NCBI GenBank assembly: GCA_011774835.1 | Contig: JAACAK010000049.1 | Location: 159,365 to 198,746 of the forward strand | Direction of reading: 5' to 3' | DNA length: 39,382 nucleotides | Origin: Candidatus Kutchimonas denitrificans | GTDB lineage: Bacteria > Gemmatimonadota > Gemmatimonadetes > Palauibacterales > KS3-K002 | In this document: piece by piece, positions 25,802 through 39,382 of the stretch | Layout of the letters: each line of letters opens with the position of its first letter | How positions within the stretch are numbered: the stretch's first letter is position 1 | Position numbers and translations under genes: made by a program | The notes under the pieces: model-generated | Database searches by the model: none | What the model saw: only the letters and a program-made list of their open reading frames with translations | Told to the model about the DNA's origin: nothing

Positions 25802-27936
25802 CTAGCTGGTGGCGCCCGTGCGCTTCGCCGCCGTCACCGGCAGCTCGATCGTGAAAGTCGACCCCTGGCCCGGGCCGCTCTCCACGTGCACGTCGCCGCC
25901 CATCATCTCGCAAAAATGTCGGGTGATCGCCAGGCCGAGGCCCGTGCCACCGTACTTGCTCGTCGTCGAGGCCTCGGCCTGCGAGAACGCCTCGAACAGC
26001 TTGTCCATCTGCTCCGGGGTCATGCCGATCCCCGTGTCCGACACGCTGAAGCTCATCATGGTTGGACCGTTCGACTCCGAAGTCCGCTCTACCGTGAGCT
26101 CGATCGTCCCCCCCTCGGTGAACTTGCTCGCATTGGAGAGCAGGTTCAGCAGCATCTGGCGCACCTTGGTGAGATCGGAATACATCGACCCCAGCTCGGG
26201 ATCGGTCCGCACCTGCAGCTGGTTCCGGTTCTTTTCCACTAGCGGCCGTGCCGTGGTCGTCACGTCCTCGATCATCGCCCGGACGTCGAAGCTCTCCAGG
26301 TGCAGCTCCATCTTGCCCGCCTCGATCTTCGACAGATCCAGGATATCGTTGATCAGCGACAGGAGATGGCGACCGGCGGTGCGGATCTTCTCCAGGTCAT
26401 CGGTCAGCTCGAGATGGCCCAGGTCCTGCACCTCCTCCTGCAGCATCTCGCTGTAGCCGATGATCGCGTTCAGCGGCGTCCGCAGCTCGTGGCTCATGCT
26501 GGCCAGGAAGTGACTCTTGGCGCTGTTGGCCGCTTCCGCTTCGCGCCGCGCCTCCAGCAGCTCGGTGATGTCGTGGTAGAGGGCCAGGATGCTCACCCGT
26601 TCGCCGTCGACGATCACCGGGACCGCCAGGATCTCCACGTCCACCGGGGTGCCGTCTTTGCGGCGCCGCCGCCCCATCCCGCGGACCGGTCGATCCCGGG
26701 CCTCGACGGTGTAAGCGACCGCCTCTTTCCGGGTCGCCTCGGTGGTGATCAGCGGGTCGAGCTCCTCGCCGATCACGTCCTCGCGCTCGTAGCCGAAAAG
26801 CTGTTCGAACCCGGGGTTGCAGGAGACGATCCGGTGCTGAAGGTCGAGCGTCACGATGGCGACCGGGCTGTTCAGGACCAGGTCCTCGAAGTACTGCTTC
26901 TGCCGCTGCGCCTCGGTGTAGAGTCGGGCGTTCTCCACCGCGATCGCCGCCTGGGGCGCGAACAGGTTCAGCAGGCGCAGGTCCTCGGGGCCGAAGACCC
27001 GCTCGGGGTCGGAATGCACGGTGGCGATGGCGCCAACCAGCCGGCGCCCGATGAGGAGCGGCGCCGCCATGACCGAGTGGACGGTCACGTCGGCGTACTT
27101 GGTCGAGCGGCCCAGCCACTCGTGGTACGACGGGATAATCAGCGGCTCGTGTGTCACCGCCACGGCGCCCATCGCGCCCTCGCCCAGCTTGAGACGCGTG
27201 CCGGTCGAGTCCTTGCCGATGTTCTGGCTGGCCACCACCTGCAGCTCGCCCTTCTCCTCCTCGAAGATCGCCACCTCGCCGCCGGTGACGTTGAGCAGGG
27301 TCACAGCCCGCTCCAGCACGGCCTGCAGGACTCTAGACAACTCGAGCTCTGACGAGAGGTCCGAGATCGTATCGAGCAGCGCCTTGTGCTCGTCCGCACG
27401 CTGCCGCTCCTCGGCGAGGAGCCGGGCGCGTCCGATGGCGATACTGGCCTGGTTGGCCGCCGCGGTGAGGATCTCGAAGTCGTCGGCACCGAAAGCGTTC
27501 GGCTCGCTGCTCTCGACGACCAGCACGCCGATGGTTCGGTCGTCGATGCGCAGCGGCACGTCGACCTCCGATCCGCTGGCGAGGCTGGGCAGGTACTGTG
27601 ACTCGCGCCGGACGTCGGGCGTATAGTGGAGCTTGCCGTCTTTGATCGCGCGCTCGCTCAGCCCTTCGCCGGGGTGGACGCGCCAGTCGTCCTGGATGTC
27701 GGGCCAGCCGATGCTCGCCTGTAGCACGCGGTCGCCGGTCTCCTCGTCCAGCAGGAAGATGCCGAGGAAGTTGTAGCCGAGCGCCTCGTCGTGTAGACCG
27801 TTCACCACCGATTGGTAGACCTCGGCCTCGTCGTGGGCGGAGGCGATCTCCGTGCTCAGGCGCAGCAGGGCGGCCTGCCGGCGTGCCAACCCGCGCTGGC
27901 GTTGGGGTCGGGTCATCTGGGTGCTGCGTTTCGCGC

Positions 27937-27940
<4 letters not shown>
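25802..27940 (-). CDS. Sensor histidine kinase GAF-GAF-PAS-HisKA-HATPase (HK3)
   Basis: A 712-residue soluble sensor kinase. GAF1 at ~25-177 ([40 protein letters not shown]), GAF2 at ~190-342 ([39 protein letters not shown]), PAS at ~350-465 ([34 protein letters not shown]). The kinase core has an H-box with His484 ([20 protein letters not shown]), N-box [15 protein letters not shown] (Asn603), G1 SDTGIGM (Asp636) and G2 GGTGLGL (664-670). No transmembrane segment. Its ATG overlaps the HK2 stop by 4 nt (27937-27940). The GAF domains lack an obvious bilin cysteine; ligand unknown. It has no receiver, so a separate REC must accept its phosphate. Confidence 0.94.
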
Positions 27941-31260
<3,320 letters not shown>

Positions 31261-31275
31261 CTTCGTTGCCGCCTC

Positions 31276-33921
<2,646 letters not shown>

Positions 33922-33964
33922 GGCGCGTCGGGTGCGGGCAACGGCATGAGCGCCACGCTCAGCC

Positions 33965-34024
33965 GAGTACGAGTGGGAGTACGAGTACGATCAGGAGTGC
34001 GATAAAGAGTACGAGTACGAGTAG
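33965..34024 (+). repeat. Hexamer tandem repeat GAGTAC, ten units
   Basis: Ten consecutive in-phase hexamers: five are exact GAGTAC and the others (gagtgg, gatcag, gagtgc, gataaa, gagtag) keep the GA start. Read on the minus strand it lies about 45-105 nt upstream of the HK1 start, so it may overlap the promoter or 5' leader of the histidine-kinase operon. Confidence 0.85.
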
Positions 34025-34298
34025 GGGGGCGTGAGAAGGCCCGCGCACGGCGGCGAACCGCAGGGGAGCAAGGTAATCGCACGGGGCCACCTCCTGGCCA
34101 GAATCGTCGGGGCAAAGCCCGAAATATGCCACCCGGGCCGCGGCTCGGCAACTCTGAGGCGTACAGCGTTGGCCGGGCAGCGACCGACCCGGCCCACGAC
34201 CGGGCGGCCTCCGTCTTCGGCGACAGTGTCACCTCGTTGTCAGACAACGACTTACGGGAGCAAGCGCCAGGTCGGCGCCCGAGAGCCGATCGTCTTTT

Positions 34299-34432
34299 CC
34301 CCGAATCCCCGATTCCCCGAATCCCCCCGAACCCTCGAATCCGCTTCGACATTCGCAGAGAACTCAAGCTTCCCTAAATCAGAATCCCGACCTCGGAATC
34401 CAGAAATCCCCGTATCAGAATCCGATTTCGGG
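34299..34432 (+). repeat. Degenerate GAATCC-rich repeat tract
   Basis: Two clusters (34299-34341 and 34379-34432) of a loosely periodic unit around CCCGAATC: ccccgaat, ccccgatt, ccccgaat, ccctcgaat, then agaatccc, ggaatcc, agaaatcccc, agaatccg. All copies have the same orientation. The tract begins just beyond the stop of the HXXEE-like gene and contains no gene. Confidence 0.6.
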
Positions 34433-34445
34433 CGGCCCCTATTCC

Positions 34446-34835
34446 CTACCTGCGGAGGCTGCGCCCGAGCGCCGCTCCGAAGATCACCAGGAGCGGCGAC
34501 GTCCAGAAGCCGGGATAGAACTCCCATTCCAGGAGGGTGATCATGATGTGCCCGACGCCGTTGAGGATCTCGATGATCGCCCAGAGCTTGGCGAGCCGGA
34601 GGGCCCAGGGTCGTCCGTGGGCGACGGAGGGGGTGGCGGCGGCGAGGAGGATGAGGAGGGCGACCTGGAAGAGGACGAAGAACTCGGGGGGCAAGGAGGG
34701 AAGGGGAGAGAGCTCCTGGTAGCCGCTGACGAAGTCCTCGAAGTTGTGAAGCAGGCGGGCGACGATGAGTCCGGGGTAAAGGTGTCGTCCCGCCGAGAGG
34801 TGGTGACGGTGGACCGTTATATCTCGTGCGGCCAC
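34446..34835 (-). CDS. HXXEE-like small membrane protein
   Basis: A 129-residue membrane protein with about three hydrophobic segments: PPEFFVLFQVALLILLAAAT (~48-67), LWAIIEILNGVGHIMITLL (~83-101) and TSPLLVIFGAALG (~111-123). LLHNFEDF near residue 28 and NGVGHIM followed by FYPGFWTSPLL resemble the H-x-x-E-E and N-x-x-x-H...YPG patterns of HXXEE proteins, although EE is ED here. GTG 34835 is supported by GGGAGG 6 nt upstream and overlaps the 3' end of the AAA gene by 19 nt, so the two are probably co-transcribed. Function unknown; the family call is tentative. Confidence 0.65.
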   Translation of the reverse strand: MAARDITVHRHHLSAGRHLYPGLIVARLLHNFEDFVSGYQELSPLPSLPPEFFVLFQVALLILLAAATPSVAHGRPWALRLAKLWAIIEILNGVGHIMITLLEWEFYPGFWTSPLLVIFGAALGRSLRR

Positions 34836-36289
34836 GATGAGCCTCCCAGGCCGCCGGAACTCGGCGGCCGCGGCCGGTCGCGCCGGCGCGAGTAGCTTCC
34901 GGCCTCGCTGCGGGCGATGCGACGCTTGGCCACGAGGCCTTCCAGCACCACTTCGCTGGCCACGACCAGGCTGGCCTGCTCCTCGATGCCCGGGTCCGCC
35001 ATCGTGGCGGTGCGGGCCAGCTCGACCAGGCCGGGCACGCTGCCGAACCCCTTGAGGCAGGCTTCGGCGCCGGTCAGTTCGGCGACCTGGAGGACGCCGC
35101 CGGTCTCGAAGTACTCGATGACCGGGCTGGCATCCTCCTCGACGAAATACTCGTCGAAGGTGGCGCCGGCGGAGCGGGCGATCAGGTCGCGGGCGATCTT
35201 TTCGCCGCCCTCCAGCTCGCCCTCGTACTCCAGCTCGAGCTTCCCGGTGATCGCGGGCAGCGAGGCGTAAATATCGGAGACCCAGGGGACGATGACCGGC
35301 TCTTTGTTGACGATGGCCCGTCGCTCGGCGTTCGAGATGACGCTCTCGATCACGGTGATCGGCAGCCGCTGCGACACGCCGGAGCGGCGGTCGACTCGTT
35401 GGTCCTCCCGGGCCTCGAAGGCGATCCGCTCGACGATCTCCTTGATCATGCGGGGGACCTGGACCGGCCGACCACCCCGATCCATCCAGGCCTCCTGCTC
35501 GGTGATCTGGATGCCGTATTCCAGCTCCTTCGGGTAGTGGGTCATGATCTCGGCGCCGATGCGGTCCTTGAGCGGCGTGATGATCTTCCCCCGGGCAGTG
35601 TAGTCTTCCGGGTTGGCGGTGAAAACCAGCTGAACGTCGAGGGCGAGGCGGATCGGATAGCCCTTAATCTGGACGTCGCCCTCCTGCATGATGTTGAACA
35701 GGCCGACCTGGATCTTGCCCGCCAGGTCGGGCAGCTCGTTGACCGCGAAGATGCCGCGGTTGGCCCGGGGCAGCAGGCCGTAGTGGATGGTCAACTCGTC
35801 GGAGAGAACGTGGCCTCCGCGGGCTGCACGAATCGGATCGACGTCTCCGATCATGTCCGCGATCGTGACGTCCGGGGTCGCCAGCTTCTCGACGTATCGC
35901 TGGTCGCGTGACACCCAGTCGATTGGCGTCTGGTCGCCCATCTCCTCCACCATCAGCCGCCCGGGCTTGCTGATCGGGTGGAACGGGTCGTCGTTGACCT
36001 CCGAGCCCGCGATGATCGGCATCCGCTCGTCGAGAAACCTGACCAGCTCGCGCAGGATGCGGCTCTTCGCCTGGCCGCGCAGTCCCAGCAGGATGAAGTT
36101 GTGGCGTGCGAGGATCGCGTTGATCAGCTGCGGCACCACGGTGTCCTCGTAGCCGAGAACGCCCGGGAAGAGCGTCTCGCCCGCCTCGAGCTTGCAGATC
36201 AGGTTCGCCCGCATCTCGTCCTTCACCGAGCGGGGTTGATACCCGGAACGCTTGAGTTCGCCAAAGGTCGTCGGTCCTGGCTGAGGCAT
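34817..36289 (-). CDS. MoxR/magnesium-chelatase-like AAA ATPase with variant Walker motifs
   Basis: A 490-residue AAA-family protein. The nucleotide-binding loop reads GLRGQAKSR (69-77), with Gln-Ala where most P-loops have xG before the Lys-Ser. The Walker B-like strand GIFAVNELPDL (179-189) ends in Asn-Glu rather than Asp-Glu. Sensor-1-like FTANPEDYTARG follows at 223-234, then the conserved LKDRIGAEIMTHYP. The C-terminal ~200 residues are helical and acidic. The layout resembles ChlI/MoxR-type ATPases that act with a VWA protein; the VWA gene at 18565-19845 is the natural partner. ATG 36289 is preferred to the frame-open start at 36337. It sits between the MFS gene (44 nt upstream) and the HXXEE-like gene (19-nt overlap). 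Confidence 0.88.
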   Translation of the reverse strand: MPQPGPTTFGELKRSGYQPRSVKDEMRANLICKLEAGETLFPGVLGYEDTVVPQLINAILARHNFILLGLRGQAKSRILRELVRFLDERMPIIAGSEVNDDPFHPISKPGRLMVEEMGDQTPIDWVSRDQRYVEKLATPDVTIADMIGDVDPIRAARGGHVLSDELTIHYGLLPRANRGIFAVNELPDLAGKIQVGLFNIMQEGDVQIKGYPIRLALDVQLVFTANPEDYTARGKIITPLKDRIGAEIMTHYPKELEYGIQITEQEAWMDRGGRPVQVPRMIKEIVERIAFEAREDQRVDRRSGVSQRLPITVIESVISNAERRAIVNKEPVIVPWVSDIYASLPAITGKLELEYEGELEGGEKIARDLIARSAGATFDEYFVEEDASPVIEYFETGGVLQVAELTGAEACLKGFGSVPGLVELARTATMADPGIEEQASLVVASEVVLEGLVAKRRIARSEAGSYSRRRDRPRPPSSGGLGGSSWPHEI

Positions 36290-36333
36290 GGTGTTGTTTT
36301 CGCTCGAGTTCGGATTCCGTCGCGCGGCGCGCA

Positions 36334-37536
36334 TCAAGCCACGACGTCCGCTGCCGCCCCCGGTCGAGCCGGGGCCCTAATCATAAACAGCACGGCCACC
36401 GCCGCCGCAAGTGCCATCACGATCGAGTTCCCGATGTACGGCGCCGCCGGGGTGAAGGTTCCAAACAGCCAGCCGCCCCAGGCGGCGCCCAGCATCCGTG
36501 CCAGCGCCGACAGCGACTGCATCACCCCGAGGGTCGCCCCCTGCCGATCAACCGGGCTGTGCTGGGACGTCAGGCTGGTCAGCGTCGGCCAGGTGATCCC
36601 GGTTCCGAGGGCCAGCGGGACCAGCAGGCCGCCGGTGAGCAGAAGGGTGTGAGCCAGGGGGAGCAGGGCGTACGCCGGTGCGAGGAGCGCGGTGCCGAAG
36701 ACGAGGAGGCGGCGCTCCGGGAAGCGCCGGGCCAGGGGTCCGATCATCCGGCCCTGGACCATCGCCATCAGGAGGCCGAAGTAGGCGAGCAGGTAGCCGG
36801 TATGGCGGGCGTTGTATCCCAGGTCGGCGCCAACCCAGAGCGGGAAGGTGGTGGTGAAGACGGAGAAGGCGAAGGTCATCAGCGCGTAGATGGCCATGAG
36901 CCAGCGAACCGATGCCCGGCGGACCAGGTCGATGGCCAACCGCACTCGACCGATCAGCCCGGTGACGCGCCGAACGGCCCTGTCGCGCAGCTCGTGGCGG
37001 AGCGATTCCGGCAGGTAGAAGAAGGCCGCGATCGCGTTGGCCAGCGACAGGCCGGCGGCGAAGAAGCCGGGCACCGCGTAGCCGAACTCGACCAGCACTC
37101 CGCCGATGGCCGGCCCGGCGATGAAGCCGAGGCCGAACGCGGCGCCGATCAGTCCCATGCCGCGGGTTCGGTCCCCCAGGTCCGTGCTGTCGGCGATGTA
37201 GGCCTGGGCGACGGGAACGTTGGCTCCGGCGATCCCCGCCATCGCTCGGGAGAGGAACAGCCACCAGACGTTCGTGGCCAGGGCGAAGATCAGGTACGAG
37301 AGCGCGGAGCCTACCAGGCCGAGGAGAAGTATCGGCCGGCGGCCGAGCCGGTCGGAGAGCCGGCCCCAGATGGGACCGAAGACGAGCTGCATGCCCGGAT
37401 GGATGCCGACGATCAGGCCGATGACAGCGGGTGAGGCACCGAGCTCCCCCGCGAAGAACGGCAACAGCGGCAGGACGATCCCGAATCCGATGAGATCGAT
37501 GAAGACGGTGAGGAAGATGATCGCGAGACGAGACAA
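36334..37536 (-). CDS. MFS transporter, DHA1/TetA-like
   Basis: A ~400-residue inner-membrane transporter with 12 predicted helices, probably a proton-coupled drug or metabolite exporter. The first helix has IDLIGFGIVLPLLPF, loop 2-3 has the major-facilitator motif GRLSDRLGRRPILLLG, helix 5 has GAAFGLGFIAGPAIGG (antiporter motif C type), and GRMIGPLARRFPERRLL is the loop 8-9 equivalent. Sequence further upstream in the frame (Thr/Asn/Gln/His rich) is translated tandem repeat and is not considered coding; TTG 37536 is the best remaining start, with AGAGGA about 12 nt upstream. The substrate is unknown. AAA and HXXEE-like genes follow on the same strand. Confidence 0.87.
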   Translation of the reverse strand: MSRLAIIFLTVFIDLIGFGIVLPLLPFFAGELGASPAVIGLIVGIHPGMQLVFGPIWGRLSDRLGRRPILLLGLVGSALSYLIFALATNVWWLFLSRAMAGIAGANVPVAQAYIADSTDLGDRTRGMGLIGAAFGLGFIAGPAIGGVLVEFGYAVPGFFAAGLSLANAIAAFFYLPESLRHELRDRAVRRVTGLIGRVRLAIDLVRRASVRWLMAIYALMTFAFSVFTTTFPLWVGADLGYNARHTGYLLAYFGLLMAMVQGRMIGPLARRFPERRLLVFGTALLAPAYALLPLAHTLLLTGGLLVPLALGTGITWPTLTSLTSQHSPVDRQGATLGVMQSLSALARMLGAAWGGWLFGTFTPAAPYIGNSIVMALAAAVAVLFMIRAPARPGAAADVVA

Positions 37537-37560
37537 TTCGGTGTGCGGTTCCTCTGTGAG

Positions 37561-37696
37561 TTGGTGCGTTGGTGAATTAGTGCGTTGGTGCGTTGGTGCG
37601 TTGGTGCGTTTGGTGCGTTGGTGGGCCACGGATCGCTCGCTGCACCGGGACAACCCACCAACCCAGCAACACACTAACGCACTAACGCACTAACGC
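37561..37696 (+). repeat. Inverted pair of period-8 tandem repeats
   Basis: The left arm 37561-37625 has eight units of TTGGTGCG (one with an extra T). The right arm 37649-37696 has six units of the near-complementary form ACTAACGC/ACCAACCC. They are separated by a 23-nt unrelated spacer. It fills the gap between the MBL-fold gene and the MFS gene. The right arm extends into the last codons of the MBL gene, whose TAG stop (37690-37692 on minus) is made by the repeat unit. Confidence 0.88.
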
Positions 37697-38499
37697 ACCT
37701 TCAAACTGAACTTCTCCCCCGCCGCTTCCACCCGACCCTCGTCCACCAGCTTGGCCAGGTGCGCCAGGACCGAGCCTTCCGCCGCCCGCTCCAGGCTCGG
37801 GTCGAGGCCCGGGTAGACGCGGGCGCGGATCTCGACGGGCGTGGCGGCGCCGTCGGCCAATGCGTCGAGGACCTGCCGTTCTCGCTCCAACCGGTGGCGA
37901 ACGTACTCGTCGAGCTTCTCCGCCGGGTTCTCGACGGGCGGCCCGTGGCCGGGATAGATGATCTCGAGCTCCAGGGCGGCGAGCCGTTCCAGGGTCTTCA
38001 TGTACGCCGCCATGTTACCCTCGGGCGGCGCGATCATCGAGGTCCCCTCCCCGAGGATGATATCGCCGGCGAACAGGGCGGCCGCCTCGGGCCAATGGAA
38101 GCAGACGTGGTCCGGGCAATGGCCGGGGGCCGGCACGGGGACGAGACGGCCGCCGCCGAACGGGACGACGGAGCCGGGGTCGAGGGGGATCTCGGGCGCC
38201 TCCAGGCCGGCGGCCCGGGCGGATTCCGGGGTGGCGGCCAGCGGGGCGGCGAGCCTGAGAACCAGGTCGGCGGCGCCGGCGGCATGGTCGGGGTGATAGT
38301 GGGTGATGCAGATGGCGGCGACCTCGAGACTCCCCAGCCGAACCTCGATGGCGTCGAGGTGATCGGCGAGGGCGGGTCCGGGATCGACAACGAGGCAGGG
38401 TTCGGGTCCAAGCACGTACGTACGAGTGCCGTCGAGGGTGAGGGGCGACGGGTTGTCGGCGACCAGCGTGTCGACCCGGCGGTGGTCCGGCTCACCCAT
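37690..38499 (-). CDS. Metallo-beta-lactamase-fold hydrolase (LACTB2/glyoxalase II-like)
   Basis: A 269-residue MBL-fold enzyme with a complete two-metal site: THYHPDHAAG (His67, His69, Asp71, His72), His127 in APGHCPDH, Asp146 in LFAGDIILG and His185 in IYPGHGPP. The C-terminal ~75 residues (HRLERERQVLDALADGA, TPVEIRARVYPGL, VLAHLAKLVDEGRVEA) form the winged-helix-like region of the LACTB2 subgroup. ATG 38499 overlaps the Nudix gene stop by 8 nt, so the pair is translationally coupled. The substrate is not known. The last codons GTG CGT TAG are part of the adjoining octamer repeat. Confidence 0.92.
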   Translation of the reverse strand: MGEPDHRRVDTLVADNPSPLTLDGTRTYVLGPEPCLVVDPGPALADHLDAIEVRLGSLEVAAICITHYHPDHAAGAADLVLRLAAPLAATPESARAAGLEAPEIPLDPGSVVPFGGGRLVPVPAPGHCPDHVCFHWPEAAALFAGDIILGEGTSMIAPPEGNMAAYMKTLERLAALELEIIYPGHGPPVENPAEKLDEYVRHRLERERQVLDALADGAATPVEIRARVYPGLDPSLERAAEGSVLAHLAKLVDEGRVEAAGEKFSLKVR

Positions 38500-39337
38500 C
38501 GCCTTCTCGCTCGTCGTACCTGGGGTCGCCGGGAATGACCGGGACCACGTCGCCGTTGACGCGACGCAGCCGGGGAAGGATCGCCCTGACCTCACGATCC
38601 CGCGCGCGCCGACGCCAATCCTCCACGCTCTCTCCCTCCTCCAACCAGCTCAGCGTTCGGGCGGTAGGAAAGAGCATGGGGAAGTCGTACCGGAAGTAGC
38701 GCTCGAGTGCGACGGCCGGCGCGATCCAGACGTGCTCGACCAGCTCGCCCCGCTCGGGCCGGACCTGCACGTCGGCCGGAGCCGCGGCCAGGAAGAAGCG
38801 GGCATCGTAGCGTCGCGAGAGCGACTCCGGCGTGATCCAGCGGGCGCACAGGGTGAGGCGGTCACCCGCCAGGCGGGCGCCCGAGTCGGCGATGATCTCC
38901 CGAAAGAGCTTCTTGCCCACGACCAGCGCATCCCGGTCGGCGGCCAACCGGTCGGGATCGGGGATGGGGTCCGACGCGATGAGGACCCCGGTCTCCTCGA
39001 ACAGCTCGCGCAGCGCCGCGACGACGAACGTGCGGGCCGTGGGCCCGTGGGGATCGTCGGCGCCAGCCATCGCCTCGGGCGGCGGCGGATCCAGCCACTC
39101 GTCCCAGGCCGCGTCGCCGTCGGCGGCATCCAGCGTACCGCCAGGGAAGACGTACGCGCCGGCGGCGAAGCCCACGTCGGAGCGGCGGCGGACCAGCAGC
39201 ACCTCGGGACCCGAGTCCCGGTCACGGGCCAGGATCACCGCCGCCGCCGGGCGCGGCACGACCGGGACGTGGTCCGGCCCAGCCGCCTCGGCAGCGGCCA
39301 GCTCCTGGGCCTCCATGTGATATCGAAGTTCGGTCAT
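38492..39337 (-). CDS. Nudix hydrolase, NUDT19/NUDT7-like with split Nudix box
   Basis: A 281-residue Nudix-family protein. The N-terminal strand PRPAAAVILARD leads to AYVFPGGTLD (61-70). The catalytic helix RELFEETGVLI lies at 110-120, separated from the first Gly pair by about 40 residues rather than the usual 5-7 before the Glu, as in the NUDT19 (RP2p)/acyl-CoA type subgroup. Downstream segments are CARWITPE, ARFFLAAAP, EHVWIAPAVALERY and FPMLFPTARTLSWL. Members hydrolyse nucleotide-containing diphosphates such as CoA derivatives; the substrate here is unproven. It overlaps the upstream gene by 4 nt and the MBL gene by 8 nt, forming a three-gene translationally coupled run. Confidence 0.9.
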   Translation of the reverse strand: MTELRYHMEAQELAAAEAAGPDHVPVVPRPAAAVILARDRDSGPEVLLVRRRSDVGFAAGAYVFPGGTLDAADGDAAWDEWLDPPPPEAMAGADDPHGPTARTFVVAALRELFEETGVLIASDPIPDPDRLAADRDALVVGKKLFREIIADSGARLAGDRLTLCARWITPESLSRRYDARFFLAAAPADVQVRPERGELVEHVWIAPAVALERYFRYDFPMLFPTARTLSWLEEGESVEDWRRRARDREVRAILPRLRRVNGDVVPVIPGDPRYDEREGDG

Positions 39338-39382
39338 GCGCCGGCCTGCTGGTTCAGGTAGCGACGGATCTCTCGATAGGTA
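39334..39382 (-). CDS. 3' end of an unidentified gene, truncated by the window
   Basis: The minus-strand frame entering from the right edge encodes 15 residues (TYREIRRYLNQQAGA) before TGA 39336-39334. That stop overlaps the ATG of the Nudix gene (ATGA), the same coupling style seen through the window, which supports a real gene. Too little is visible to assign a family. Confidence 0.55.
   Translation of the reverse strand, partial: TYREIRRYLNQQAGA

Larger units (their letters stand above)
33922..34445. other. Gene-free gap with two different short-unit repeats
   Basis: This 524-nt gap between the HXXEE-like gene and the HK operon holds a GAGTAC hexamer array next to HK1 and a GAATCC-rich tract next to the HXXEE-like gene stop. 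Frames open across it are Arg/Thr/Pro-rich low-complexity translations and are not genes. The unique middle (34030-34290) has no feature I can support. The HK-operon promoter should lie in the part nearest HK1, but no clear -35/-10 pair was seen. Confidence 0.6.

Noticed and set aside
37537-37674. N-terminal extension of the MFS transporter
   Set aside because: The extra 46 residues are a translation of the octamer repeat (Thr/Asn/Gln/His rich), placed before the first transmembrane helix.

Overview
This is a high-G+C, densely coded bacterial segment with almost no intergenic space inside its gene blocks. Stop/start overlaps of 4 to 8 nt recur. The organism is a diderm: there is an ADP-heptose-type GT9 glycosyltransferase, a WaaP/KdkA-type LPS kinase, several lipoproteins with lipoboxes and a probable outer-membrane barrel. 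It also has diaminopimelate epimerase and a long-form IspH. An ECF sigma factor with a membrane protein carrying a glycogen-binding-like (AMPK/CBM48) domain, a DUF4382 lipoprotein, a six-bladed-propeller lipoprotein and a TPR protein with the 'FxxExKRRxVFR' membrane domain together suggest Gemmatimonadota or a near relative. This assignment is inference from gene content; no rRNA or tRNA gene was seen.

Layout, left to right. Positions 1-2858 (all minus): ECF sigma factor, its CBM48 membrane partner, a truncated outer-membrane protein, and upstream a DUF4382 lipoprotein with its own terminator. Positions 3096-4784 (plus): an open frame that is a chimera, the first ~209 residues of a PilB/GspE ATPase joined in frame to the C-terminal part of a multicopper oxidase. 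Positions 4940-14639: mixed-strand housekeeping genes (lon, an NAD-dependent epimerase-like gene, a membrane TPR protein, a Cys/Met-metabolism PLP enzyme, ispH, a small lipoprotein). Positions 14748-18560: a lipopolysaccharide/glycan block (GT9, LPS kinase, two tandem GT2 paralogs, DUF167). Then come a VWA protein (minus) and a plus-strand operon lapA-dapF-mutY-propeller lipoprotein.

Positions 23488-33921 (all minus) form the most striking block. Three large cytosolic multi-GAF hybrid/sensor histidine kinases, a single-domain response regulator and a DHp-REC-HAMP-like-Ser/Thr kinase protein are packed head to tail. The gene order suggests a His-Asp phosphorelay whose output is a Hanks-type protein kinase. 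This is the best candidate in the window for an undescribed system. Positions 34446-39382 (all minus) hold an HXXEE-like membrane protein, a MoxR/ChlI-like AAA protein with variant Walker motifs (probable partner of the VWA protein 15 kb away), an MFS transporter, a metallo-beta-lactamase-fold hydrolase, a Nudix hydrolase and the tail of one more gene.

Four intergenic gaps carry short-unit tandem repeats, each gap with a different unit (7, 6, about 8 and 8 nt). Two of them are arranged as head-to-head inverted arms.
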